Assembly: GCF_010686655.1 (NCBI RefSeq)
Contig: NZ_JAAGVY010000019.1
Coordinates: 18,046 to 82,045 of the forward strand
Source of the DNA: Cryomorpha ignava
GTDB lineage: Bacteria > Bacteroidota > Bacteroidia > Flavobacteriales_D > Cryomorphaceae
Direction of reading: 5' to 3'
DNA length: 64,000 nucleotides
Every line of letters begins with the position of its first letter. The first letter of the stretch is position 1. The translations under genes were made by a program, and so were the position numbers. This document shows positions 18,493 through 27,192 of the stretch, piece after piece. The notes beneath the pieces are model-generated. The model did not search any database. It was not told where the DNA came from and saw only the letters and a list, made by a program, of their open reading frames with translations.

Positions 18493-19515
18493 TTATAAAT
18501 TTCCCGAAGCAGCAAAGTTCTCAATTTCCTGCATATTTAAAGCATAGTTTAATGATTGTGAGGTTAGATTTTTGCGAAAGCGCACCGTATCCATTAATCC
18601 TTTAACTGGGGGCGACCCTTTGAAAATGATTAAAACGGGTGTTTTAACGTAGGCACCCAGATGAACTGCACCGGAATGCTGTGTAATGATTAATCTGGCA
18701 TTCGCACAATATTTCAGCGTATCGGCATTATCTGAAGATACCTTGAGTTCAATATTTCCTCCTGAATTTACAACTGCGCTAAAAGATGGATGGCCCACCA
18801 GCAAAACCTTATCAAAATAGGGAGATACACGGCGTGCAATTTCTTCGTAATCCCATGACTCACCATTGTTAGGAGTAACTTTGCCTCCTTTTTTTCGAGG
18901 AAAAATTACGCATATATTCTCTTTAGATTTTCCATACACTTTTGAAAGATCATAAATACTCTGCTTCCCTTCGAGTTGCCAATTTCGAAAAACATACCAA
19001 TACATATTGTTTTGCGAGATGTCCAGAATGGGCTTCCCTTCTGCTCTTGCCACGGCTTTAAAACCTTCAACAATTCCCCTGAATCGTTCAGGAAGAATGG
19101 TGGCGTTGGCATTGGGTGCTGATTCTGCAAAAAAATCGGGTAAAGGATACCATTTATAAATTATGGAATCACCATTTTCATCAATAAGAAATGGCTTATG
19201 AAGCTCCATTCCACAATAGTGAATCTTAACGCCTTTTTTATGCAAATGAACTAAAAACGGTAAGTTATGGAGTAAAAAATGACCAAACTCACCTTTAAAC
19301 GGGCCGTAATAGCATTCCTTTTGCTGTAAAGCATTTTTATAAAAGCTCTTAATCTTTCTGTAAGACTGCCATATTATTAATCGGTAATGGAGTTTCCCCT
19401 TCCAGTTTAATCCTTGCATACCATAGGCTACAGTAGATGCGCCATCTGTCGAAATCAGAAATTCTTCTCTCGGGCTAAGCGATACAATTTCTTTAGGCAT
19501 TTGGGAAAAGGGCAT
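18493..19515 (-). CDS. Putative glycosyltransferase with GT9/GT61-like C-terminal half
   Basis: 340 residues (or 335 from the ATG at 19500). The C-terminal half has VIFPRKKGGK and then LKYCANARLIITQHSGAVHLGAYVKTPVLIIFKG split over about 265-305. This is the pattern of heptosyltransferase-type (GT9) donor domains, where a His/Ser-Gly loop binds the NDP-sugar. The N-terminal half, with YYGPFKGEFGHFLLHNLPFL, is reminiscent of GT61-like proteins. It lies directly upstream of the heptose-like pathway genes. It overlaps the GT4 upstream by 23 bp (8 bp with the shorter start). Confidence 0.62.
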   Translation of the reverse strand: MPFSQMPKEIVSLSPREEFLISTDGASTVAYGMQGLNWKGKLHYRLIIWQSYRKIKSFYKNALQQKECYYGPFKGEFGHFLLHNLPFLVHLHKKGVKIHYCGMELHKPFLIDENGDSIIYKWYPLPDFFAESAPNANATILPERFRGIVEGFKAVARAEGKPILDISQNNMYWYVFRNWQLEGKQSIYDLSKVYGKSKENICVIFPRKKGGKVTPNNGESWDYEEIARRVSPYFDKVLLVGHPSFSAVVNSGGNIELKVSSDNADTLKYCANARLIITQHSGAVHLGAYVKTPVLIIFKGSPPVKGLMDTVRFRKNLTSQSLNYALNMQEIENFAASGNL

Positions 19516-20674
19516 TTTTTACTGCATCGGGGCCGAACCGCTCTTTTACAGAATCAATTATTAATTCGGGATTGAACGTATTGTAGTTCTCAACCATATT
19601 AAGCATTTTTTCGGCTAGATCGTCGGCGTTATCCGGAACAAAAAAGGTTCCGTTCTGGTTATTGATGATTTCTGTCGGGCCGTCTATTCGCGAAGAAATT
19701 GCGGGGAGGCCGCGAGCCATTGCTTCTATGATTACTACGCCAAAAGTTTCGGCATGTGAACTTAAGACAAAGCAGTGCGATTCATCTAAAAGTTCGAGTA
19801 TTCGTTTTCGTGATTGAAATCCGAGAATTTGACATTGATTTGAAATACCTAAATCTTTTGCTTGCTTTTTTAAGGATTCAAATAGTGCACCATCACCGGC
19901 TATTAGGAGTTTAAACTTAGTCTGGCCTTTAAATTTTTTGGCGAAAGCATCCAGAATAAGCTTTTGATTCTTGTTTTTATTGAGTAGCGCTACATTTATG
20001 AATTGAAAAGTATTTTCAGGTTTCTGAATGGCTGAAGGATCAATAAAAAAATCGTCAGTAATTACATTTGGACAATATTCAAAAGGGAGTTCAAAAAGGT
20101 GTGCCATTTTGTCCACATAGGCATCTGTAACTGCAAATCTGCGATCTGCATTCCTTACAAACTCTTTTTGAGTTGCCATAGAATCAAAAGAATTTGCACA
20201 AGGAAAGGCGTTTTTCGAAAGGAAAGAAGAATGTTCCATATACCACACAGGCAGTTCAAAAACGCTGCGAATGTAATTGGTTAAATAGCAATAATCAAAA
20301 ACCCCATGGTGAAAAATAAGATCGGGCTTAGCATGCTTTTTAATGTAATTTTCAATAGCCTTCTGAGCATTGCGCAATAAATTAATCTTTCGCTGTTTTT
20401 CAGGAAAAGAGTACATTCTAAGCGGTAACTTATGAATGGTAAAGTTATCTATATGGTTGATATCCAGTCTTTTTCTGAATTTCAAGAACTTGGATTTATT
20501 GAAAAGTCTGGCTGCAAAGTTGCCAAAGGTTACTTCGCTCGAAAGCAAAATTGCACATTTATATCCCCTTGATTGAAGGGCAAGCATTTGTAATTCTACG
20601 AAAGTGCCTGCAGAGGATTCACTGGTGGGAAACCAGGAGGATATAAAAAGAATGTGCGGCCTAGTTTCTTGCAT
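19493..20674 (-). CDS. Family 4 glycosyltransferase
   Basis: 393 residues. ILFISSWFPTSESSAGTFVE leads the acceptor domain and FINVALLNKNKNQKLILDAF the donor domain. LSSHAETFGVVIIEAMARGL gives the E-x7-E motif and PAISSRIDGPTEIIN follows. It begins with an ATG overlapping the GT2 gene upstream by 14 bp. Confidence 0.91.
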   Translation of the reverse strand: MQETRPHILFISSWFPTSESSAGTFVELQMLALQSRGYKCAILLSSEVTFGNFAARLFNKSKFLKFRKRLDINHIDNFTIHKLPLRMYSFPEKQRKINLLRNAQKAIENYIKKHAKPDLIFHHGVFDYCYLTNYIRSVFELPVWYMEHSSFLSKNAFPCANSFDSMATQKEFVRNADRRFAVTDAYVDKMAHLFELPFEYCPNVITDDFFIDPSAIQKPENTFQFINVALLNKNKNQKLILDAFAKKFKGQTKFKLLIAGDGALFESLKKQAKDLGISNQCQILGFQSRKRILELLDESHCFVLSSHAETFGVVIIEAMARGLPAISSRIDGPTEIINNQNGTFFVPDNADDLAEKMLNMVENYNTFNPELIIDSVKERFGPDAVKNALFPNA

Positions 20675-21749
20675 AATCGCTAAGCTTAACCCTGCAGGAG
20701 AAGTTAACAGGAGAAAAAATATAATCTCCCAAATTTTTACGAAAGCTCTTTTCTAAATATCGTTGAAGAAAACCCAGACGATTGTACATCATATTATGCT
20801 TAAACCGCAAATAGCTATAACCGACACCGTATTTGTTTTTATCAACCAAACCCAGGTCATAGGTCTGCTTCCACATTTCCAAGGCTTCCTTCAAAGCATT
20901 TTTACCAAGTGTTTTAGTATGCCAGCGCATCATTTGTGCAATGTCTAAAATATATCTGGCGAGCAACAAACGTTCTTTTTTACCAAGTTTTTCGGCACCG
21001 GCTAATAGATCAGCGTGTCGCAGTATCATTTGAAATCGCTGGCGAAAATGGTCTACCGATTGGGAAGATTTTCGCGGCAAACTTTCAGTGTTTTGCCGAT
21101 AAAAAATATCAGGGCTCTTGTGTATATATCGATACTTAAAGCCTACTATTAAAGCTCTTACATGCAAATCATAATCTTGCTGGCTATGCAAGCTCAAATC
21201 AAAACACCCCAATGACTCTAGGGTTGACTTCCTCCAGATGGGGCCTGAAATAAGCCAAACCACATCGCGATCAAGAAAACGATGTAAATCTGGTGTTGAT
21301 GTAGGGATATTTGAAATAAAATCAGAATCACCAATTGTATCATTAAAAATACCCATTGGATAAACGATAAAATCTAAATCCGGATTGGCTTCAAAATCGC
21401 GGTTACGATCCATCAAACAGTTTTCCATCATCAAATCATCACTGTCGAGAAAAATGATCAGCTCTGATTTTGACTGTTCAATTCCCAGATTACGTGATGC
21501 ATTGCCACCTTTTATTCCTGTTGTATTTTTTAGAAACAAACACCGCTCGTCGCCATCAGCCGATTCAATTGCTTTTTCAAAACTGCCGTCTGTAGATCCA
21601 TCATCTATAAAAATAAATTCCCAATCCTCAAATGACTGATTCAAAACCGACTGTACGCATTGAATTACGGCATCGCCTTTATTATAATTGGGAGTAATAA
21701 CAGTAAGTTTTGGATTCAAATCCAGATAGCATTTTTTATGAGGTTGCAA
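20661..21749 (-). CDS. Family 2 glycosyltransferase
   Basis: 362 residues. LTVITPNYNKGDAVIQCVQSV, IFIDDGSTDGS and FLDSDDLM (DXD) define the GT-A domain; residues beyond about 250 form a helical C-terminal extension. No ATG fits: the frame is closed three codons upstream, so TTG at 21749 or the TTG at codon 11 is the start. It starts 2 bp after the stop of the upstream GT2 gene. Confidence 0.89.
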   Translation of the reverse strand: MQPHKKCYLDLNPKLTVITPNYNKGDAVIQCVQSVLNQSFEDWEFIFIDDGSTDGSFEKAIESADGDERCLFLKNTTGIKGGNASRNLGIEQSKSELIIFLDSDDLMMENCLMDRNRDFEANPDLDFIVYPMGIFNDTIGDSDFISNIPTSTPDLHRFLDRDVVWLISGPIWRKSTLESLGCFDLSLHSQQDYDLHVRALIVGFKYRYIHKSPDIFYRQNTESLPRKSSQSVDHFRQRFQMILRHADLLAGAEKLGKKERLLLARYILDIAQMMRWHTKTLGKNALKEALEMWKQTYDLGLVDKNKYGVGYSYLRFKHNMMYNRLGFLQRYLEKSFRKNLGDYIFSPVNFSCRVKLSDYARN

Positions 21750-21751
21750 AG

Positions 21752-22711
21752 CTATTCATAAAAATCAAAACTCTGTTTAACAGTTAAGTGGAAAATCAAG
21801 TTTCTGAAGTACTTTACTCTGGGATCTTTTAGTAGTGCAGGGTCTATTCGCCAAAGTTTTATTAAAAGAGAAATATCCGAACGCTTTTTTGTAAGCATAT
21901 CTTTATCGCTCAAGTTATTGAGTTCATAATGGTATTTAAGTAAAACTTTGGTGAGTATCTCTTTCACATCCTCACCCCTATTTTCTCTCACAGCCCAGTG
22001 CAACAAGGCAATACATAAATTTACCCTCGACCTTTTGAGACGTTCAATATCTCTACTGCTATTGTCGCGGTGAAACCGTCTTATCGCTACGGGTTGATGT
22101 ATAATTCCGCCGAATAACTTGCATTTTAAGGAGAGCTTCGTCATCCACTCTGTATCTTGCGTAAGCCAAAGCGTGTTTGAGAAATACCCTATTTCATCAA
22201 TGACTTTTCGCTTTACCGTTAAACCTATCAAGGCAAAAAATCCGTCATTCCCAAAAGGACTATAGCTAAAAAAAACTTTATCCGGTATAGGATTAGTTCG
22301 GATCATGGTCAGACCGGAATTGTCTATTTCTCCATTCCAGTCTTCCGTTGCCCTCGCCTCATACACACCATCGGCATCTGCATGTTTTGAGAATAGCCTC
22401 TGCGTTTCCGCAAATCGATTCTCTTTCCAGTAATCATCTGCATCTAAAAAGGCGACATACTCTTGAGTCGCTGTTTTCAACCCAAGATTTCGCGCCGGCC
22501 CGGGACCGAGATTTGCACGTTTGGGATGGTGCAACACAATAATACGCTTGTCCTGTGAGGCAAATTCTTCGATAATATGGAGCGATTTGTCGGTACAACC
22601 GTCGTCAACGACAATACATTCCACCACTTCCTTCTGGATTAATACAGATTGCAAAGCCGCAGCAATAAATGCAGAAGCGTTATAAACTGGGATTATTACA
22701 GAAACTTTCAA
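21752..22711 (-). CDS. Family 2 glycosyltransferase, first gene of the long minus-strand run
   Basis: 319 residues. It begins KVSVIIPVYNASAFIAAAL, preceded by TTG at 22711 as the only sensible start. CIVVDDGCTDKS and FLDADDYW (DXD) are GT-A hallmarks, and LTQDTEWMTKLSLKC carries the catalytic-base region. It is probably the promoter-proximal gene of the run ending at 2457. A good minus-strand promoter lies inside the 5' end of the divergent sulfotransferase gene. Confidence 0.89.
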   Translation of the reverse strand: MKVSVIIPVYNASAFIAAALQSVLIQKEVVECIVVDDGCTDKSLHIIEEFASQDKRIIVLHHPKRANLGPGPARNLGLKTATQEYVAFLDADDYWKENRFAETQRLFSKHADADGVYEARATEDWNGEIDNSGLTMIRTNPIPDKVFFSYSPFGNDGFFALIGLTVKRKVIDEIGYFSNTLWLTQDTEWMTKLSLKCKLFGGIIHQPVAIRRFHRDNSSRDIERLKRSRVNLCIALLHWAVRENRGEDVKEILTKVLLKYHYELNNLSDKDMLTKKRSDISLLIKLWRIDPALLKDPRVKYFRNLIFHLTVKQSFDFYE

Positions 22712-22727
22712 GATATTTGAGCAGAAT

Positions 22728-23402
22728 TTGGCAACAAAGATAAACGCATTGACAACTCCCCAAAATAAAGCTTTTAATCAGAAAGTTTTTTGCATTGGTC
22801 TTAATAAAACAGGAACTACTTCTCTGGAGCAATTTATGCGAGAAAATGGTTTTAAATGCGGAGATCAGGCTGAAGGAGAATTGCTTATTAATGCTTACAC
22901 CGATAAGCGATGGGACGAGATAGTTTCATTTTGCAACTCGGCAGAATTTTTTCAAGATTTACCGTTTAGTGCGCCTAAAACAGCGGAAGTTTTACTTAAA
23001 AAATTCCCGGATGCCAAGTACATTCTTACCATTCGCGAAAGCGCTGAAGTCTGGTATAAATCAATTACTGAATTTCATAAAATCAAGTTTGGCAAAGCAG
23101 GAAACTTACCGACTAAAGCAGATTTAAACCGGGCGCTATACCGCTACAAAGGCTTTGCATGGGATGCCAATCGGGCGCTCTATGATTCTCCCGAAAAGGA
23201 ACCATATCAAAAAGTCACTTTAATCAAAGCTTACGAAGATCACATCCACAACGTAAATCAGCTTTTTAAAGGAAAGCAGAATTTGCTTATCATTGATATC
23301 GGTAAACGTGATGCGGTACAGCACCTGAACGATTTTTTAGGTATCAAATCGAATTTAAACACAATGCCCTGGCTAAACAAAACATCTGAAGCGAAAAAAT
23401 GA
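22728..23402 (+). CDS. Sulfotransferase family protein
   Basis: 224 residues. VFCIGLNKTGTTSLEQFM near residues 20-37 is the 5'-phosphosulfate-binding loop of PAPS-dependent sulfotransferases, and YILTIRESAEVWYKSI near 101 is the 3'-phosphate-binding segment. The next Met comes after the PAPS loop, so the start must be a non-ATG codon; TTG at 22728 is the best candidate. It probably sulfates a sugar of the surface glycan. It lies 16 bp from the divergent GT2 start and overlaps the aminotransferase gene by 4 bp. Confidence 0.85.
   Translation: MATKINALTTPQNKAFNQKVFCIGLNKTGTTSLEQFMRENGFKCGDQAEGELLINAYTDKRWDEIVSFCNSAEFFQDLPFSAPKTAEVLLKKFPDAKYILTIRESAEVWYKSITEFHKIKFGKAGNLPTKADLNRALYRYKGFAWDANRALYDSPEKEPYQKVTLIKAYEDHIHNVNQLFKGKQNLLIIDIGKRDAVQHLNDFLGIKSNLNTMPWLNKTSEAKK
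22735..22764 (-). promoter_or_regulatory. Minus-strand promoter TTTG-N18-TATCTTTG for the glycan run
   Basis: On the minus strand a TTTG (plus positions 22761-22764) is followed after 18 bp by TATCTTTG (22735-22742). This matches the Bacteroidota -33/-7 pattern, apart from a spacer slightly shorter than usual. The predicted start of transcription near 22729 leaves about 18 nt of leader before the TTG at 22711. The box lies within the first codons of the divergent sulfotransferase gene. Confidence 0.55.
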
Positions 23403-24475
23403 TTCCGGCTACAAAACCATATTTGCCCGAAAGGGAAAAATACGATGCCCTTCTGAATGGAATCTGGGAGCGCAACTGGATTACAAATCATGGCCCGCTG
23501 GTACGAGAATTTGAAAAAAAGTTATCAGACCATCTTGATTTAGAACATGTTTCTTTTGTAAGTAGCGGCACCATGGCCTTGGAGCTTATGCTAAAAACGC
23601 TACCTGAAAATGGTGAAGTCATCACCTCCCCATTTTCTTATGTAGCTACTGCAAATGCAATTTCCTGGCAAGGACACACACCTGTTTTTGCTGATATCTT
23701 GCCCGGAAAACTGACCATTGATCCGCAGAAGGTACGCGAGAAAATCACTTCGGATACTCGTGCCATTCTCGCAACTCATATTTACGGAAATGCCTGCGAA
23801 ATTGAAGATTTAGAGTCTATCGGCAAAGAATTTAACATTCCTGTTTTTTATGACGGAGCACATTGTTTTGGGAGTAAATACATTGGCAAATCTCTCTTAA
23901 ATTACGGCGATATGGCGGCGCTAAGCACGCACGCCACAAAGATTTTTCACACAGTAAATGGCGGAGTAGTTGTATCTCAAAATGCAGCCCAGAAAACGAA
24001 AATTGACCTGATGCGGAATTTTGGCCACAACGGCTTGAATAATTTTGAAGAAATTGGAATAAATGGAAAAAACAGCGAGTTTCACGCCGCAATGGGTCTC
24101 GCTATTCTGGAAGATGCAGAAATGCTGTTGGAGAAGAGAAAAAAACAATCTGCGTATTATTTTAAAAATCTAATAGACAGCAATTTCGAATTGATTCAAA
24201 TAAAAAATGAAGGCGAAACAAACGGCTCTTATTTTCCGTTAATTTGCAGGTCGAAACAAAAATCTGAAGATCTGATTGCCCTGGCAAATGAAGCAGGAAT
24301 AGAACTAAGAAGGTATTTCAACCCTGCTTTGAATACGCTTAAGTTTCTGAATCAATCTTCATGTCCTGTTGCAGAAGATATTTCTGCAAGGATAATTTGC
24401 CTACCATTATACCACGATCTTAGCCAACTCGAACAGGACAAAATTTTAAATGAAATTAAAAAGTTCCATGGCTAA
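23399..24475 (+). CDS. DegT/DnrJ/EryC1/StrS sugar aminotransferase
   Basis: 358 residues. WITNHGPLVREFEKKL, VSSGTMALELML and YDGAHCFGSKY (PLP-phosphate and ring contacts) are followed by LSTHATKIFHTVNGG, in which the Lys forms the PLP Schiff base. Family members aminate keto-deoxy NDP-sugars. FSYVATANAISWQGHTPVF is also typical. Together with the hexapeptide acetyltransferase at 25405 it could supply an N-acetylated amino-deoxy sugar. It overlaps the sulfotransferase and GT2 genes. Confidence 0.92.
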   Translation: MIPATKPYLPEREKYDALLNGIWERNWITNHGPLVREFEKKLSDHLDLEHVSFVSSGTMALELMLKTLPENGEVITSPFSYVATANAISWQGHTPVFADILPGKLTIDPQKVREKITSDTRAILATHIYGNACEIEDLESIGKEFNIPVFYDGAHCFGSKYIGKSLLNYGDMAALSTHATKIFHTVNGGVVVSQNAAQKTKIDLMRNFGHNGLNNFEEIGINGKNSEFHAAMGLAILEDAEMLLEKRKKQSAYYFKNLIDSNFELIQIKNEGETNGSYFPLICRSKQKSEDLIALANEAGIELRRYFNPALNTLKFLNQSSCPVAEDISARIICLPLYHDLSQLEQDKILNEIKKFHG

Positions 24476-25364
24476 TCCGCTTGTATCGGTAATCGTACTC
24501 ACTTATAATCATGCGGCATTTATTGAGCAATGCCTCAGTTCAATTTTAGATCAGGAATCTGATTTTGATTTTGAAATAATCGTGAGTGATGATTCTTCAA
24601 CAGATAGCACTTCTGCTAAGATCAACAAAATAAGTCAGATTGTTAGCCTGCTACATTCGCACGAAACCGAAAAAAACCTGGGTGCAGCCCGAAATTTTGA
24701 GTCAGCTTTCGCGAAATGTCGCGGTGAGTACATCGCATTTTGCGAAGGAGATGACTATTGGTGTGACCCAAAAAAGCTGGCGAAGCAAATCGAAATTTTA
24801 AAGAATGACTCGTCGGCCACATTGGTTTATGCCAATTATGGCAAAGTAGAAGAAAGCGGTAAACTGATTGAAGCATCGGTTCTAAATCCGCTCAAAAACT
24901 CCTTTGGGCTCCATGATTTTATCGATGGCCACGGCCCCACTATACACAGCATGGTGGTGCGAAGAGAAATTTTTCCTGCGAAATTTCCTTCAGCTTTTTT
25001 TCAGGTTGAAAATCCGGATGTTTTCATTATCGGGTGGGCGCTTACAAAGGGTCGGGGAGCGTACATTCCCGAAACACTCTCGATGTACCGCATCCACGAA
25101 AGTGGGATTTATGCTTCGAAAACCAGAACGGAAAAAAACTTGCTGCGCTACGCTACCCGGATGGAATTTTTTGGCACAATGCCACTTTCTTACCGCTCAT
25201 TTTACCAAACTGCAATTACGAAATTTGAAGAGTCACTGGCACGGACTAATCGAAATGGTGATAAACGGTTGTTTGCAAAATACGTAAAGCTTTTACCTTT
25301 GGGAAGACGAGTAATCTTTGGTTTGAGACGCAATTACTACCGCGCAAGAACGAGAGGCAAATAA
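24468..25364 (+). CDS. Family 2 glycosyltransferase
   Basis: About 298 residues from the ATG at 24468 (MANPLVSVIVLTYNHAAFIE); an ATG at 24450 is possible but extends into the aminotransferase gene. IIVSDDSSTDST and FCEGDDYWCDP (DXD variant EGDD) are characteristic of GT2 enzymes that place sugars in surface glycans. The last part is basic (RRNYYRARTRGK). It is the third gene of the plus-strand set and converges on the acetyltransferase gene. Confidence 0.9.
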   Translation: MANPLVSVIVLTYNHAAFIEQCLSSILDQESDFDFEIIVSDDSSTDSTSAKINKISQIVSLLHSHETEKNLGAARNFESAFAKCRGEYIAFCEGDDYWCDPKKLAKQIEILKNDSSATLVYANYGKVEESGKLIEASVLNPLKNSFGLHDFIDGHGPTIHSMVVRREIFPAKFPSAFFQVENPDVFIIGWALTKGRGAYIPETLSMYRIHESGIYASKTRTEKNLLRYATRMEFFGTMPLSYRSFYQTAITKFEESLARTNRNGDKRLFAKYVKLLPLGRRVIFGLRRNYYRARTRGK

Positions 25365-25404
25365 TTATTAGAAGAGTAATTTGTAAGTGGGAATCGGCAA
25401 GTGG

Positions 25405-25977
25405 TTAGTCCGCGTCGTTAGATTTTCGCAGGTCTTCTTCCAATTTAAAGAGATCAGCTTTTCGCTCTTTTACCACTCGACATGGTTGGCCGGTAGCAAT
25501 TACTTTTTCTGGAATATCCATTCCTACGAGTGCGTAAGCGCCAATTGCAGAACCCACTCCTACCGAAACGCCTGGCAAAATAGTAGCACAGGTACCTACT
25601 ATAACGTGCTTATGAAGATGCACAGGTGCAGAAGCCACATTCTTATATTTTTCGGGAACAGTGGGGTTAGTAAGGGTAGCACCGCTATAATCATCTGAAG
25701 ATGAATAGATAAAGACACGAGATGACAAACCTGAAAAATCATCCATTTTGATTTCCGCAGCTCCCATCAACCCACAAAAACAAGCAACATGAACATAATC
25801 ACCAAGAATAATTCCATCATTCCCTGCCGAAAGAATGGCGAAATCGTCAATGCGTACATGACTACCAATAGAGATTTGGGATGAATTGTAAATAGAAGCT
25901 TTGTCAGAAATTTTCACGTCGGTTCCTAACTTTTTAAATCCCATTGCATTCAGCTGATCCTTATCTAAATATCCCAT
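25405..25977 (-). CDS. Hexapeptide-repeat sugar acetyltransferase
   Basis: 190 residues with left-handed beta-helix repeats: ISDKASIYNSSQISIGS, IILGDYVHVACFCGLMG, VIVGTCATILPGVSVGVGSA and IGAYALVGMDIPEK. Enzymes of this shape N- or O-acetylate NDP-sugars. It may act on the product of the DegT aminotransferase. It is the last gene of the wzc-wzm-wzt run, 12 bp after wzt. Confidence 0.85.
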   Translation of the reverse strand: MGYLDKDQLNAMGFKKLGTDVKISDKASIYNSSQISIGSHVRIDDFAILSAGNDGIILGDYVHVACFCGLMGAAEIKMDDFSGLSSRVFIYSSSDDYSGATLTNPTVPEKYKNVASAPVHLHKHVIVGTCATILPGVSVGVGSAIGAYALVGMDIPEKVIATGQPCRVVKERKADLFKLEEDLRKSNDAD

Positions 25978-25989
25978 TTCAAGATTCTT

Positions 25990-27192
25990 TTATTTTACTG
26001 TAATGTTCCAGTTTAAATGTGGCAAAAAATGACTTTTCGCTTGTCCCATCCACGATTCAGGATTGCGCCCGGCAGCGGTAAATCCGAGTTTAAATAAATC
26101 ATCAAAGCGATGCACCACGGTCTTCCTGTTTTCTAATAGCAAACAATTGATGCGATAAGTACTTTGGTTAAAAATATTTGCAGGAATCAAACACGAAAAC
26201 AATGTCATATTTCCTTCTTTATTTGCTTTGAGTTCTGAATCCGAAATTTGAAAAGTAGATGTAGCTGCGAGAAAATCACCGGCTTCGCTCATCAATTGAA
26301 ACGTAATGTCAAGCCTTTCTGCTTTTTGCACTGATTCTATTTCTACTTCTATTGCAATTGAATCTGAAGTGGAAAGTGGCTCTTCAAAGGTTTTTCCTTT
26401 AGCAACAATTCTGGCTGCCCGCAATTTATAATCGGCATTTCCGGGAGCAGATCCCGTGATCCACACTTTATTTCTATCAGACATTTGAGTGTCGTAGCCC
26501 ATGTACCTGGAAATGGCTTTATCTATATCACCGTCATAAATAAGCTTGCCTTTTTCAAGCAATAAACAGCGGTTGCAAAGACTTTTTACAGAAGCCATAT
26601 TGTGACTTACAAAGAGAATGGTCTTAGCACCATCTGCAGTGATTTCTAAAATTTTTTGAATGGCTTTTGATTGAAATTCAGCATCGCCAACTGCCAAAAC
26701 TTCATCTATTATAATAATTTCGGAATCTAAAAAGGCTGCAACTGAAAACCCCAGCCGCACTTTCATTCCCGAAGAATAACGCTTTATGGGCGTATCAATA
26801 AACGCTTCACATCCCGAGAAACGCACTATTTCATCAAACTTAGATTTTATTTCGGCTTTACTCATTCCCAAAATTGCTCCATTGAGAAAGACATTTTCCC
26901 GACCGGTTAAATCGGGATGCATTCCGGTACCCACTTCCAGCAAGCTTGCAATTTTACCTTTGGCTCGAATAATTCCAGCAGTAGGCATGGTGATCTGCGA
27001 AAGCAACTTTAGCAAAGTAGATTTACCGGCTCCATTTTTTCCTATTATTCCAACTACCTCACCACGGTTTACTTCAAAACTCACATTTTGAAGTGCATCA
27101 ATATTCTCGTTTTGGTTTTGCACACCAATGCCGCCATACTCACCAATTTGATACGACTTACCCAAATTTTCTATTTGAAGAACCTTGCTCAT
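25990..27192 (-). CDS. wzt: Polysaccharide ABC exporter ATPase with C-terminal glycan-binding domain
   Basis: 400 residues. Walker A is GKNGAGKST near residue 55, the signature RYSSGMKVRLGF, Walker B IIIIDEVLAVGD, and the H-loop FVSHNMASV. Residues from about 245 form an extra beta-rich Wzt_C-type domain (VEIESVQKAERLDITFQLMS). In O-antigen exporters this domain recognises the modified non-reducing end of the glycan. It pairs with the permease upstream (1 bp overlap). The nearby sulfotransferase and acyltransferases could make the recognised end group, by inference. Confidence 0.92.
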   Translation of the reverse strand: MSKVLQIENLGKSYQIGEYGGIGVQNQNENIDALQNVSFEVNRGEVVGIIGKNGAGKSTLLKLLSQITMPTAGIIRAKGKIASLLEVGTGMHPDLTGRENVFLNGAILGMSKAEIKSKFDEIVRFSGCEAFIDTPIKRYSSGMKVRLGFSVAAFLDSEIIIIDEVLAVGDAEFQSKAIQKILEITADGAKTILFVSHNMASVKSLCNRCLLLEKGKLIYDGDIDKAISRYMGYDTQMSDRNKVWITGSAPGNADYKLRAARIVAKGKTFEEPLSTSDSIAIEVEIESVQKAERLDITFQLMSEAGDFLAATSTFQISDSELKANKEGNMTLFSCLIPANIFNQSTYRINCLLLENRKTVVHRFDDLFKLGFTAAGRNPESWMGQAKSHFLPHLNWNITVK

